DNA from: Cellulophaga omnivescoria
GTDB taxonomy: Bacteria; Bacteroidota; Bacteroidia; Flavobacteriales; Flavobacteriaceae
Direction: 5' to 3'
DNA: 64,000 bases
Assembly (NCBI RefSeq): GCF_001999725.1
Contig: NZ_MDDP01000006.1
Span: 1-64,000 of the forward strand
The notes beneath the pieces are model-generated. The model had not been told where the DNA came from. It ran no database searches and worked only from the letters and a program-made list of their open reading frames with translations. This document shows positions 36,709 to 45,826 of this stretch, piece by piece. The position numbers were made by a program, and so were the translations under genes. Numbering within the stretch: the stretch's first letter is position 1; each line of letters starts with the position of its first letter.

Positions 36709-39700
36709 ATGTTAAAAAATAAGATACTGTTAATTATAAGTGGTGTTTTTTTGTTATTGTGTTCTTGTGGAGGTCCAAACTTACCAGAGTTGGTGGCTGT
36801 AGAATATAACAACTTACCAGAAAAAGTAGATTTTAATCAGCATGTAAAACCAATTTTGTCTGATAAATGCTATTTGTGCCATGGTCCAGATAAAGGAAAC
36901 ATAAAAGGTGGCTTGCAATTACATGAGGCTAGTTTTGCTTATGCAGAATTAACAGAGACTCCAGGAAAATTTGCAATTACTCCAGGTAATTTAAATAAAA
37001 GCGAGTTTTTTCATAGAATAATTACAGATGATCCTAAATTAATAATGCCAGAACCTAGTTCTCATTTAACCTTAACAGATTATGAAAAAGCTGTTTTAAT
37101 TAAGTGGATTGAAGACGGAGCTGAGTATAAAGATCATTGGGCATTTATTAAACCAGAAAAGCCAGTTGTACCAAAAATTAAAGAGCCTAATTTAGCTGCA
37201 AATGCTATAGATAATTTTGTTCTTGCAAAATTAGAAGAAGTAAACCTTTTACCTTCTAAAAAAGCAAACAGGCATATGTTACTCCGTAGGGCTTCTTTAG
37301 ACCTAACAGGCTTGCCACCAACACAGCAAGAAATACAAAATTTTATAAATGATACTTCTACTAATGCTTTTGAAAAACAAATAGATAGGTTATTAGCATC
37401 TCCGCACTTTGGAGAGCAAATGACATTAGATTGGATGGATGTTTCTAGATATGCAGATACTCACGGTTATAGTAATGATAGGTATAGAGATACTTCTCCG
37501 TGGAGAGATTGGGTAATAAAATCTTTTAATGAAAATATGCCTTATAATGAGTTTTTAACTTGGCAATTGGCAGGAGATTTATTTGATGACCCAACAACAG
37601 AACAAAAAATAGCAACAGCTTTTAACAGACTGCATCCGCAAAATTTAGAAGGTGGTATTATAGATGAAGAATTTAGATCTGAGTATGTTGCAGATAGGAC
37701 CGCTACAGTAACACAAGGTATGTTAGGCTTGTCTTACGCTTGCGCAAAATGCCATGACCATAAGTATGACCCTATTTCGCAAAAAAACTATTATGAGATG
37801 TATAGTTTTTTTAATAATATAGATGAAACTGGCTTAATTCCTTGGGATTTAGCTACACCAGTTCCTGCAATGATGCTGCCAACTAAAGAGCAAGAAGGGG
37901 TAATTGCTTATCTAGAAAAAATTGTAAATACTACAGAAAATAAACTAGCGCAAACTGCACAAAATGAAACCACAAAAGCAAACAAGTGGTTAGCCAATAA
38001 TAGTCATCAAAAAATACCATTGCAGCCAACACCAAATGGTTTGGTGGCCTCTTTTAATTTTAATACTCCAAAAATAACAAATGCTATAGGTGGTAACGGA
38101 CAAAATAATATAAGAATGCGCCAGCAATTTGTAGATAATGAAAAACCTATTTACAAAAAAGGAGCTAGTGGTAACGGTTTGTTTATGAATGGAGATACTT
38201 GGTTAGATTTAGATAAAATTGGTATTTACCAAAGAAATCAGCCATTTAGTATAGGTATAAAAGTATTTATACCAAAAGATTTAAAAGAGGGAGTTATTTT
38301 TCATAAAATGAATAGCCCAGAGCTACACAGTTTTAGAGGGTATCATTTAAAAATAAAAAACAATAAACTAGAGGCTTTACTAGCTCATGTATATCCAGAT
38401 AATGCTATAGTAATAGAGTCTTTAAATAATGTACCAAAGGAAAAATGGATACAACTTACTATGACCTATGATGGCTCTAGTAAAGCAGACGGGGTAGCTA
38501 TTTATGTAAATGGAGAAAAACAAAAAACAAAAACTGTTTATGATAATTTATATAAAGATATTGTATTTCATGAGATAAGATTATACGGTCCAGAGAGTGA
38601 AAAACTAGAACCAGGTTTGCGTATTGGAGCAGTATGGAGAGGTAAAGGTATTGGAGGAGCCACTGTAGATGATTTGCTGGTTTACAATAAAGAATTAAGT
38701 GAAATTGAAGTGTTGCAAATTGCAGATACAGAAAAACTAAAAACATTTAAAAATAAAACCTTTGCTAATTTATCTAAAGCAGAAAAAGATAAACTATTAA
38801 AATATTACCTACATACCAACTCTGAGTCTTACACTGCTATGCTAAAAAAATTAGAAAAAGACAGACTTGTTTTAGTAGATAGTATAGACCCTGTTAAGCA
38901 GATTATGGTAATGAAAGAGCGTAAAACGCCAAGACAAACCTATATTTTAGATCGTGGTAATTATGATTCTCCTACAGATTCTGTTTTTCCTAATGTGCCA
39001 GAAGATATACTGCAATGGAATAATAGCTGGCCTAAAAATAGGTTAGGTTTAGCCAAGTGGATTACAGATAAAAACAACCCTTTAACTGCCAGAGTAACGG
39101 TAAATAGGTATTGGCAGAATTTATTTGGTAGAGGTCTTGTGTTAAGTTCAGAAGACTTTGGTAACCAAGGAAATCTGCCTACACACCCTAAATTGTTAGA
39201 TTGGTTAGCAGTTAGTTTTGTAGAGTCTGGTTGGGATGTAAAAAAACTATTTAAAACTATAATGCTAACAAATACATACCAGCAGAGCTCTGTAATATCT
39301 GAAGAGTTATTGGCTGTAGATGTAGAAAATAAATGGTTGTCTCGCGGTCCGTCCTCAAGGTTATCTGGAGAAATGTTAAGAGATAATGCCTTATTAGCAT
39401 CTGGTTTGTTAAACAAAAAAATTGGAGGAGAAAGCGTAAAACCTTATCAACCTAAGGGATTATGGAAAGTAAATAGTGATGAGTATGTTCAAGACGGGGA
39501 AGAAGATTTGTACAGAAGAAGTATGTATACCATTTGGAAACGCTCCGTGCCAAACCCAACTATTGCAACTTTTGATGCTCCTACTAGAGATTTATGCTCT
39601 TCTCGTAGACAAAAAACCAATACACCATTACAAGCTCTTGTTGTTCTTAATGATCCTACATACATAGAAGCATCTAGGGTGTTGGGTAAAAAAATGTCTG

Positions 39701-39963
39701 AAATAAAAGATGAAAAAGAGGCAGTTAACTTAGCCTTTTTAAGGCTTACAGGAAGAAATGCCAATCAAAATGAACTAAAACTACTAATTAATTTACAAAA
39801 ATCAGAATACGAGAAATTTAGTGCCAATTTAGATAAAGCAAAAGGTTGGTTACAAACAGGGGCTTTTAAATTGTCGGACACAGATAACAAAGCTCTGGTA
39901 GCAGCAAATGCTGTTGTAGCTAGTACAATAATGAATGCAGATGCAACAATTACTAAAAGATAA
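36709..39963 (+). CDS. Planctomycete-type cytochrome c / DUF1549 / LamG / DUF1553 protein
   Basis: A large exported lipoprotein (1084 residues; signal KILLIISGVFLLLCSC). Domains in order: PSCyt1 cytochrome c with heme motif C54-Y-L-C57-H58 (about 45-125); DUF1549 (about 160-370) with a second CxxCH, C345-A-K-C348-H349, in CAKCHDHKYDPIS; a LamG/concanavalin-like insert (about 440-675, NGLVASFNFN...VDDLLVYNKELSEIEVL); and DUF1553 (about 750-1035, LAKWITDKNNPLTARVTVNRYWQNLFGRGLV, SVPNPTIATFDAPTRDLCSSRRQKTNTPLQALVVLND). These proteins are common in Planctomycetes and some marine Bacteroidetes and their reaction is unknown; two heme sites suggest electron transfer from a sugar or polysaccharide. 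First gene of a five-gene operon. Confidence 0.9.
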   Translation: MLKNKILLIISGVFLLLCSCGGPNLPELVAVEYNNLPEKVDFNQHVKPILSDKCYLCHGPDKGNIKGGLQLHEASFAYAELTETPGKFAITPGNLNKSEFFHRIITDDPKLIMPEPSSHLTLTDYEKAVLIKWIEDGAEYKDHWAFIKPEKPVVPKIKEPNLAANAIDNFVLAKLEEVNLLPSKKANRHMLLRRASLDLTGLPPTQQEIQNFINDTSTNAFEKQIDRLLASPHFGEQMTLDWMDVSRYADTHGYSNDRYRDTSPWRDWVIKSFNENMPYNEFLTWQLAGDLFDDPTTEQKIATAFNRLHPQNLEGGIIDEEFRSEYVADRTATVTQGMLGLSYACAKCHDHKYDPISQKNYYEMYSFFNNIDETGLIPWDLATPVPAMMLPTKEQEGVIAYLEKIVNTTENKLAQTAQNETTKANKWLANNSHQKIPLQPTPNGLVASFNFNTPKITNAIGGNGQNNIRMRQQFVDNEKPIYKKGASGNGLFMNGDTWLDLDKIGIYQRNQPFSIGIKVFIPKDLKEGVIFHKMNSPELHSFRGYHLKIKNNKLEALLAHVYPDNAIVIESLNNVPKEKWIQLTMTYDGSSKADGVAIYVNGEKQKTKTVYDNLYKDIVFHEIRLYGPESEKLEPGLRIGAVWRGKGIGGATVDDLLVYNKELSEIEVLQIADTEKLKTFKNKTFANLSKAEKDKLLKYYLHTNSESYTAMLKKLEKDRLVLVDSIDPVKQIMVMKERKTPRQTYILDRGNYDSPTDSVFPNVPEDILQWNNSWPKNRLGLAKWITDKNNPLTARVTVNRYWQNLFGRGLVLSSEDFGNQGNLPTHPKLLDWLAVSFVESGWDVKKLFKTIMLTNTYQQSSVISEELLAVDVENKWLSRGPSSRLSGEMLRDNALLASGLLNKKIGGESVKPYQPKGLWKVNSDEYVQDGEEDLYRRSMYTIWKRSVPNPTIATFDAPTRDLCSSRRQKTNTPLQALVVLNDPTYIEASRVLGKKMSEIKDEKEAVNLAFLRLTGRNANQNELKLLINLQKSEYEKFSANLDKAKGWLQTGAFKLSDTDNKALVAANAVVASTIMNADATITKR

Positions 39964-39988
39964 ATAGACCATTTTTTAAAGATATATT

Positions 39989-41503
39989 ATGTGTAATAAT
40001 CATCACCAAAAAATAAAATCTGTTCATAAAGATTTACAAGAACTAGAAAAACAAGTAGACCGAAGAGATTTTTTAAAAAAGACATCTTTAGGTATAGGTG
40101 CTTTAGCTTTAGGAACATTGTTAGGAGCAGATAAAATGTTTGCGTCTATAAATAAGAATAGTTCTGCAGAAGATATATTAAATACGTATAACAAAAACAG
40201 GCTTGGTTTACCTCACCATTTACCAAAAGCAAAAAGAATTATTTACTTGTTTCAGAGTGGAGGTCCATCACAAATGGATTTGTTTGACTACAAACCTAAA
40301 CTAACAGATATGTTTGGTAAAGAGTTACCAGAGTCTATTATAGGCGGACAAAGGTTAACTGGTATGAGTGGCAACCAAAGTACGTTACCTATAGCGCCAT
40401 CTTCGTTTACATTTAAGCAATACGGAGAGTCTAGAGCTTGGGTTAGTAATGCAATGCCTTATTTGTCTGAGGTTGTAGATGATTTATGCTTTATAAAAGG
40501 AATGCAAACAGACCAAATAAACCATACACCAGCAGTTACTTTTATGCAAACAGGTAACCAGTTGCCAGGTAGGCCATCCATTGGATCCTGGCTTAGCTAT
40601 GGTTTAGGATCCGACAATGAAAATTTGCCAACGTTTATAACTTTAGTTTCTAAAAATGGTAAGGGCCAACCTTTAAAAGCAGCTTTGTGGGGTAATGGTT
40701 TTTTACCCACAGAACACCAAGGAGTACAGTTTAGATCTGGTAAAGATCCCGTATTGTACTTAAGTGATCCAGAAAATTATGATGGTAATGACCGTAGACA
40801 TATGCTAAATTATTTAAAAGATTTAAATAGTTTACAAACTGATGCTTACGGAGACCCAGAAATACAAGCAAGAATGTCTCAGTATGAAATGGCATTTAAA
40901 ATGCAAACTTCTGTGCCAGAGGTAACAGACTTGTCTGATGAGCCAGATAAAATTTTTGAAATGTATGGTAAAGACAGTAGAGATCCTGGTACTTATGCAG
41001 CAAATTGCCTAATGGCCAGAAAACTGTTAGAAAAAGGCGTAAAGTTTGTACAACTATACCATCAGGGTTGGGATCAACATAGTTACTGTCCAGGAGGTGT
41101 AAAAAGTCAATCTAAAAAAACAGACCAGCCAACTGCAGCATTAATAAAAGATCTAAAGCAACGAGGTATGTTAGATGATACCTTGGTTGTTTGGGGAGGA
41201 GAGTTTGGCCGTACAGTATACTCACAAGGTCAATTAACCAAAGAAAATTATGGTAGAGATCACCATCCAAAGGCATTTACAATGTGGATGGCAGGAGCCG
41301 GTGTTAAACCAGGTTTTACTTATGGAGAAACAGATGATTTTAGTTACAACGTAGTAAAAGATCCTGTACATGTACATGACTTTCATGCAACACTTTTACA
41401 TTTATTTGGTATAGACCATGAACGCTTAACATTTAAGCACCAAGGCAGAAGATATCGTTTAACAGATGTACACGGTAATGTTGTAAAAGATTTATTAACC
41501 TAA
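39989..41503 (+). CDS. DUF1501 family exported protein
   Basis: A 504-residue protein with a twin-arginine-like signal (VDRRDFLKKTSLGIGALALGTLLGA) and the DUF1501 domain, which has a sulfatase/alkaline-phosphatase-like fold. Typical blocks are AKRIIYLFQSGGPSQMDLFDYKP, FIKGMQTDQINHTPAVTFMQTG, RPSIGSWLSYGLGS, LYHQGWDQHSYCPGG and VVWGGEFGRTVYSQG...GRDHHPKAFTMWMAGAGVKPGFTYGETDDF. DUF1501 genes are almost always paired with a DUF1549/DUF1553 cytochrome gene, as here (25 bases apart). The reaction is unknown; removal of sulfate or phosphate esters is suggested by the fold only. Confidence 0.92.
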   Translation: MCNNHHQKIKSVHKDLQELEKQVDRRDFLKKTSLGIGALALGTLLGADKMFASINKNSSAEDILNTYNKNRLGLPHHLPKAKRIIYLFQSGGPSQMDLFDYKPKLTDMFGKELPESIIGGQRLTGMSGNQSTLPIAPSSFTFKQYGESRAWVSNAMPYLSEVVDDLCFIKGMQTDQINHTPAVTFMQTGNQLPGRPSIGSWLSYGLGSDNENLPTFITLVSKNGKGQPLKAALWGNGFLPTEHQGVQFRSGKDPVLYLSDPENYDGNDRRHMLNYLKDLNSLQTDAYGDPEIQARMSQYEMAFKMQTSVPEVTDLSDEPDKIFEMYGKDSRDPGTYAANCLMARKLLEKGVKFVQLYHQGWDQHSYCPGGVKSQSKKTDQPTAALIKDLKQRGMLDDTLVVWGGEFGRTVYSQGQLTKENYGRDHHPKAFTMWMAGAGVKPGFTYGETDDFSYNVVKDPVHVHDFHATLLHLFGIDHERLTFKHQGRRYRLTDVHGNVVKDLLT

Positions 41504-41515
41504 ATAACCAAATAA

Positions 41516-42622
41516 ATGTCTTCTAGAAGAAATTTTATAAAAAATACAGCTCTAGCTAGTGCAGCTGTTACAGCTACGCCTTCTATAGGTTTTTCAATTC
41601 TTAAGAAAAGCAAGCACAACCAAACTATTTTAGGCCACGGAGATTATACGTATAAAGTACATAACGACTGGGCACAAATAAGTGCAGTGCATACTCCTTT
41701 GTTAAATTGTCATGAAATGGAAATGGACAGTAAAGGAAGGTTAATAATGATAGGTGACCATACCAAAAATAATATTATAATTTTTGATAAATCTGGTAAG
41801 GTTTTAGATGCTTGGGGAACAGCTTACCCTGGTGGTCATGGACTTAAAATATCTAATGAAGGTGGTGAGGACTTTTTGTTTATAGCAGATTCTGGTTGGT
41901 ATTTACATAAAACAGGAAAATGGGTTAAGCATAATGGAAGAATAACCAAAACAACTACAGATGGTAACGTTATTTTTGATATTGGTCATCCGCAAACAAT
42001 AGGAGTTTACAAGCCTGGAGAAAATTTTTGTCCAACCGAAATTGCCATAGGTCCTAACGGAGATATTTATGTGGCAGATGGTTACGGACAAGATTACATT
42101 TTGCAATACAATTATAAAGGAGAATTTATTAGACGTTGGGGCGGACATAACAACACCAATAAAAATTACAATTTGCAAAATGCACACGGTGTTGCTATAG
42201 ATTACAGAGATAAAAACAACCCTATGGTTGTGTGTACCTCAAGAAATGAGCAGTGTTTTAAATGGTTTACCTTAGAGGGTAAGTACGTTAAAACATTAAA
42301 ATTACCCAATATGCAAGTGTGCAGACCAGTTTTTAATGATGCTAACATATATGCAGGTGTGTGCTGGTCTCAGCCCAAAGTTGGAAAAACAAACTGGAAA
42401 GACCATACTGGTTTTGTTACTATTTTAGATGGTGATAAGGTGGTTTCTAATCCGGGAGGCACTGCTCCAGAGTACAAAAACGGAGCTCTTCAAAAATCAT
42501 ATCAATTAAAAAATAAACCCATTTTACACGGTCATGATGTATGTGTAGATGAAGATAAAAATTTGTATATCTGCCAATGGAATGCTAATAAAACGGCTCC
42601 AATAAAATTAGAGCGCGTTTAA
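41516..42622 (+). CDS. Tat-exported six-bladed beta-propeller (NHL-type) protein
   Basis: A 368-residue protein with a twin-arginine signal (MSSRRNFIKNTALASAAVTATPSIG) and NHL-like repeats, for example HEMEMDSKGRLIMIGDHTKNNIIIFDKSGKVLDAWG, CPTEIAIGPNGDIYVADGYGQDYILQYNYKGEFIRRWGG and NAHGVAIDYRDKNNPMVVCTSRNEQCFKWFTLEGKYVKTL. This forms a beta-propeller as in peptidyl-glycine lyases and sugar lactonase-like proteins. No catalytic residues can be assigned. It lies 12 bases after the DUF1501 gene and 15 before the next, so it is part of the same exported system. Confidence 0.85.
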   Translation: MSSRRNFIKNTALASAAVTATPSIGFSILKKSKHNQTILGHGDYTYKVHNDWAQISAVHTPLLNCHEMEMDSKGRLIMIGDHTKNNIIIFDKSGKVLDAWGTAYPGGHGLKISNEGGEDFLFIADSGWYLHKTGKWVKHNGRITKTTTDGNVIFDIGHPQTIGVYKPGENFCPTEIAIGPNGDIYVADGYGQDYILQYNYKGEFIRRWGGHNNTNKNYNLQNAHGVAIDYRDKNNPMVVCTSRNEQCFKWFTLEGKYVKTLKLPNMQVCRPVFNDANIYAGVCWSQPKVGKTNWKDHTGFVTILDGDKVVSNPGGTAPEYKNGALQKSYQLKNKPILHGHDVCVDEDKNLYICQWNANKTAPIKLERV

Positions 42623-42637
42623 AATTATAAGTTAAGT

Positions 42638-44023
42638 ATGGAAAATAGTGTCCCAGATATTGTATTATTTTTAGGTAGGTTTCATCCACTTGTGGTGCAT
42701 TTACCAATAGGTTTTTTAGTATTTGCCTTTTTATTAGAGGTCTTTAGCAGGGTTAAAAAAAATTCTGTACTAACAACGGCTATTCCTTTAGCATTGTTTT
42801 TAGGAGGTGTAAGTGCATTGGTAGCTTGTATTTTAGGTTATATGTTATCATTAAGTGGAGATTATGATGAAAATGCGTTGGATTCTCACTTTTGGTTTGG
42901 TGTAGTAACAACAGTACTAGCCTTTGTAGCTTGGTTAATTAGAATTGAAAAAATAAAATTATCAAACTATAAAAAATTACAACCCAATATAGCCGCTCTT
43001 ACTTTATTAGTCATTGTAATAAGTGTAACCGGGCATTATGGTGGTAATCTTACTCACGGTAGTGATTATCTAGTAAAGTACTTACCTTTTAACAAAGAAA
43101 AAAAAACAGAACTAGCAGCTGTTACAAATTTAAAAGAAGCTGAGGTTTACGGACATTTAGTGGCTCCAATTTTAGATAATAAATGTATTAGCTGTCATAA
43201 CCAGAGCAAAAAAAAGGGAGGTTTGTCTATGGTAGACAGCGTGTCTATACATAGTGGAGGAAAAAATGGACCTATTTTAGTACCTGGTAGCGCTACCAAA
43301 TCTGAACTGGTAAAAAGAGTATTACTAGATCCGCATAGCAAAAACTTTATGCCTCCGGAAGGGAAAACACCCTTAACTGATGAGGAAATTGCTATTATTA
43401 CTTATTGGATAAATAACTCTAACGCTGGCTTTAAAACCAAAGTAGCTAATGTAAAAACACCAGAAAATATAACCACAATTGCTAGCACTATGTTGGGGCT
43501 TACTAATAGTAACTCTTCGGAGGCATTGCCTACTGTAACTAAGGTAAGTGAACAGTTAATAGCAAGTATAGAAAAAGAAGGTTTTAGAGTAAGAGAACTA
43601 GTGTTTGATTCTAGTTTATTTGAGGTAGTTTTAGGAGAAAATACACTACAAGAAGGAACTAAAGATCAGCTTCATGACAAATTAGAAAAGTTGTTACCTA
43701 TCAAAGAAAATATCATATGGTTATCTTTAGAAAGTAAAGGGATAACAGATGAAAATGTAAAAGTGATAAGTCAATTTACAAATATTCAAAAGTTAAAGCT
43801 TGGTAAAAACCCAATATCAGATAATGCTGTAGAGTATCTTACAAACCTACAAAAAATGACATCAGTTAATTTATTTGAAACTAATATTACAGCTAAAAGT
43901 TTACGCGTGTTTTCTAAAATGAAGAACTTAAAATATGCTTATGTTTGGAAAACCAATATAAAACAAAAAGATTTGGAAGGCTATAGCAGTAACAATACTC
44001 CTAAAATAGTATTAGGAATGTAA
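42638..44023 (+). CDS. DUF2231 membrane domain fused to cytochrome c and leucine-rich repeats
   Basis: A 461-residue membrane protein with an unusual domain order. Residues 1-150 are a DUF2231 domain of four membrane helices with FHPLVVHLPIGFLVFAFLLE and SVTGHYGGNLTHG, whose histidines could bind heme. Residues about 165-270 are a PSCyt1-type cytochrome c with heme motif C183-I-S-C186-H187 and the axial Met region NFMPPEGKTPLTDEEI. Residues about 345-455 are leucine-rich repeats (IIWLSLESKGITDENVKVISQFTNIQKLKLGKNPISDNAVEYLTNL). It could be the membrane electron acceptor for the exported cytochrome protein. It lies 15 bases after the propeller gene. Confidence 0.85.
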   Translation: MENSVPDIVLFLGRFHPLVVHLPIGFLVFAFLLEVFSRVKKNSVLTTAIPLALFLGGVSALVACILGYMLSLSGDYDENALDSHFWFGVVTTVLAFVAWLIRIEKIKLSNYKKLQPNIAALTLLVIVISVTGHYGGNLTHGSDYLVKYLPFNKEKKTELAAVTNLKEAEVYGHLVAPILDNKCISCHNQSKKKGGLSMVDSVSIHSGGKNGPILVPGSATKSELVKRVLLDPHSKNFMPPEGKTPLTDEEIAIITYWINNSNAGFKTKVANVKTPENITTIASTMLGLTNSNSSEALPTVTKVSEQLIASIEKEGFRVRELVFDSSLFEVVLGENTLQEGTKDQLHDKLEKLLPIKENIIWLSLESKGITDENVKVISQFTNIQKLKLGKNPISDNAVEYLTNLQKMTSVNLFETNITAKSLRVFSKMKNLKYAYVWKTNIKQKDLEGYSSNNTPKIVLGM

Positions 44024-44045
44024 ACTCCAAGTTATTTAACCTACT

Positions 44046-45533
44046 ATGAAAAACAGAATTTTTATAAAAGCTTGTTTGGTATTACTTTTTACAGGTTGTG
44101 CTAGTAAAAAAGTAACAACAGAAATACCTAATAAGAGCCTAAAATATACTGCAGATTGGGAGTCTTTACAGCAGTATAATGTGCCAGAATGGTATAAAGA
44201 TTTAAAGTTTGGAATTTATTTTCATTGGGGGCCATATTCTGTATCAGCGCATAAAAATGAGTGGTACTCTAGATGGATGTATGTGGACGGACACCCAATA
44301 AATGAACATCATAAAAAAACGTATGGTAGTTTAGATACCTTTGGTTATAAAGATTTTATACCAATGTTTACTGCAGAAAAGTTTAATGCAGATGCTTGGG
44401 CAGATTTATTTGTAAATGCAGGAGCACAATTTGCAGGACCAATAGCAGAACACGCAGATGGTTTTGCCATGTGGGATAGTAAGTTAACCAACTGGGATGC
44501 TAAAGACAAAGGGCCTAAAATAGATGTTGTTGGTGCTATGGAAAAAGCTATAAAGGCCCGTGGTTTAAAATTTATTACTACTTACCACAGGCATTGGTTA
44601 TACGCTTGGTACCCAACTTGGGATAAAAATACAGATGCTTTTAATACAGAATTTAGCGGTTTGTACGGCCCTAAAGTTCCAGAGGGCACTTTTGTTATGG
44701 CTAATAAACCTACAAAACCTTTACCAAATAAGGCGTTTAATGAAGAGTGGTTAAACAGACTTACAGAATTAACTACTAAGTATGACCCTGATATTGTTTG
44801 GTTTGATAATAAAATGGATATTATTAATGAAGAATACAGAAAACAATTTTTAGCAAACTTTTACAACCAAGGGTTAAAAAATAATAAGGAAGTTGTTGTA
44901 ACCTATAAATTTAAAGATTTAGCAGTTGGCTCTGCGGTTTTAGATTTAGAACGTTCTAGAATGAGTGATAAAAAAGACTTTACTTGGTTAACAGACGACT
45001 CAATAGATTGGAATTCTTGGAGTCATATAAAAAATCCTAAATATAAATCTACAAACAGACTTGTAGATTTTTTAGTAGATGTAGTAAGTAAAAACGGAGC
45101 AGTTTTATTAAACATAACTCCAACTGCAGAGGGAGAAATTCCTGCAAAAGTTAAAGAACGTTTGCTGCAAATGGGAACTTGGTTAAAAGTAAACGGAGAA
45201 GCTATATATGGTACAAGAACTTGGGAGGTTTTTGGAGAAGGTCCCGCCAAAGTGGTAGAAGGGCATTTAAGCGAGCATAAAAATAAAGACAACACAGAAA
45301 AAGACATTAGGTTTACAACAAAAGATGGTATACTGTATGCTATAGTTTTAGATTGGCCTAAGGATAAAGTTTTTATAACATCATTAGCAAATACAAAACA
45401 TCAAATTAAAAAAATAGAAATGTTGGGTACTAACCAAAAAATTGTTTGGGAACAAACAAAAAATGGTTTGGTTATACAACCTTCAAAAACAAAAATTGGT
45501 AACTATGCTTTTGTGTACAAAATAGTATTTTAA
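44046..45533 (+). CDS. GH29 glycosidase (alpha-L-fucosidase family), lipoprotein; copy 1
   Basis: A 495-residue lipoprotein (KACLVLLFTGC) of glycoside hydrolase family 29, retaining exo-enzymes for alpha-L-fucose or related L-sugars. FGIYFHWGPYSVSAHKNEWYSRWMY opens the TIM barrel, and the nucleophile is D254 in PDIVWFDNKMD. The usually invariant HHDGF reads H136-A137-D-G-F here, so one active-site His is replaced. A C-terminal beta-sandwich follows (DIRFTTKDGILYAIVLDWPKD). It is the last gene of the cytochrome/DUF1501 operon (22 bases after the DUF2231 fusion), 293 bases before susC. The target could be fucose or L-galactose of porphyran. Confidence 0.93.
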   Translation: MKNRIFIKACLVLLFTGCASKKVTTEIPNKSLKYTADWESLQQYNVPEWYKDLKFGIYFHWGPYSVSAHKNEWYSRWMYVDGHPINEHHKKTYGSLDTFGYKDFIPMFTAEKFNADAWADLFVNAGAQFAGPIAEHADGFAMWDSKLTNWDAKDKGPKIDVVGAMEKAIKARGLKFITTYHRHWLYAWYPTWDKNTDAFNTEFSGLYGPKVPEGTFVMANKPTKPLPNKAFNEEWLNRLTELTTKYDPDIVWFDNKMDIINEEYRKQFLANFYNQGLKNNKEVVVTYKFKDLAVGSAVLDLERSRMSDKKDFTWLTDDSIDWNSWSHIKNPKYKSTNRLVDFLVDVVSKNGAVLLNITPTAEGEIPAKVKERLLQMGTWLKVNGEAIYGTRTWEVFGEGPAKVVEGHLSEHKNKDNTEKDIRFTTKDGILYAIVLDWPKDKVFITSLANTKHQIKKIEMLGTNQKIVWEQTKNGLVIQPSKTKIGNYAFVYKIVF

Positions 45534-45557
45534 ACAATTTTACATCGGCTTTTTACA

Positions 45558-45598
45558 ACCATCAGCATTATTTTATAGGTAGTGTTGGTGGTTTTTTT
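45558..45598 (+). terminator. Rho-independent terminator after GH29 copy 1
   Basis: ACCATCAGCATTA pairs with TAGTGTTGGTGGT (13 bp with three G-T pairs) across a short loop, followed by TTTTTTT. It separates the cytochrome/GH29 operon from the susC promoter. Confidence 0.8.
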
Positions 45599-45626
45599 GT
45601 GTCTTTATCAATTTGCATAATTAATG

Positions 45627-45649
45627 TGTTAATTTTTTATAAATTAACA
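45627..45649. repeat. Inverted repeat in the susC upstream region
   Basis: TGTTAATTT and AAATTAACA are perfect 9-bp arms around a 5-base spacer. It sits about 180 bases upstream of the susC start and 90 bases upstream of the 21-bp-spaced half-sites; possibly a second operator. Confidence 0.4.
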
Positions 45650-45740
45650 TTTTTATACTGTTTAAATTACATAAATAATACAAAACCAACATATTTACTG
45701 GTTTGAAAGCGTTTTAGTTAACACTTTTTTAAGATTTTAT

Positions 45741-45770
45741 ACATATGTTTTACTTAAAAAAACATTTGTT
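45741..45770 (+). promoter_or_regulatory. Tandem half-sites (21-bp spacing) upstream of susC
   Basis: ACATATGTT (45741-45749) and ACATTTGTT (45762-45770) repeat at exactly 21 bp. An AAnnTTTG element like the -7 box begins at 45795, 32 bp after the C of the second half-site. The same arrangement occurs upstream of three other units of this locus. The spacing fits tandem binding by an AraC-type dimer. Confidence 0.6.
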
Positions 45771-45826
45771 ACTACGCTTAAAGTAAATAAAATCAACATT
45801 TGTGTAACTAAACTTAAAAAACGATT

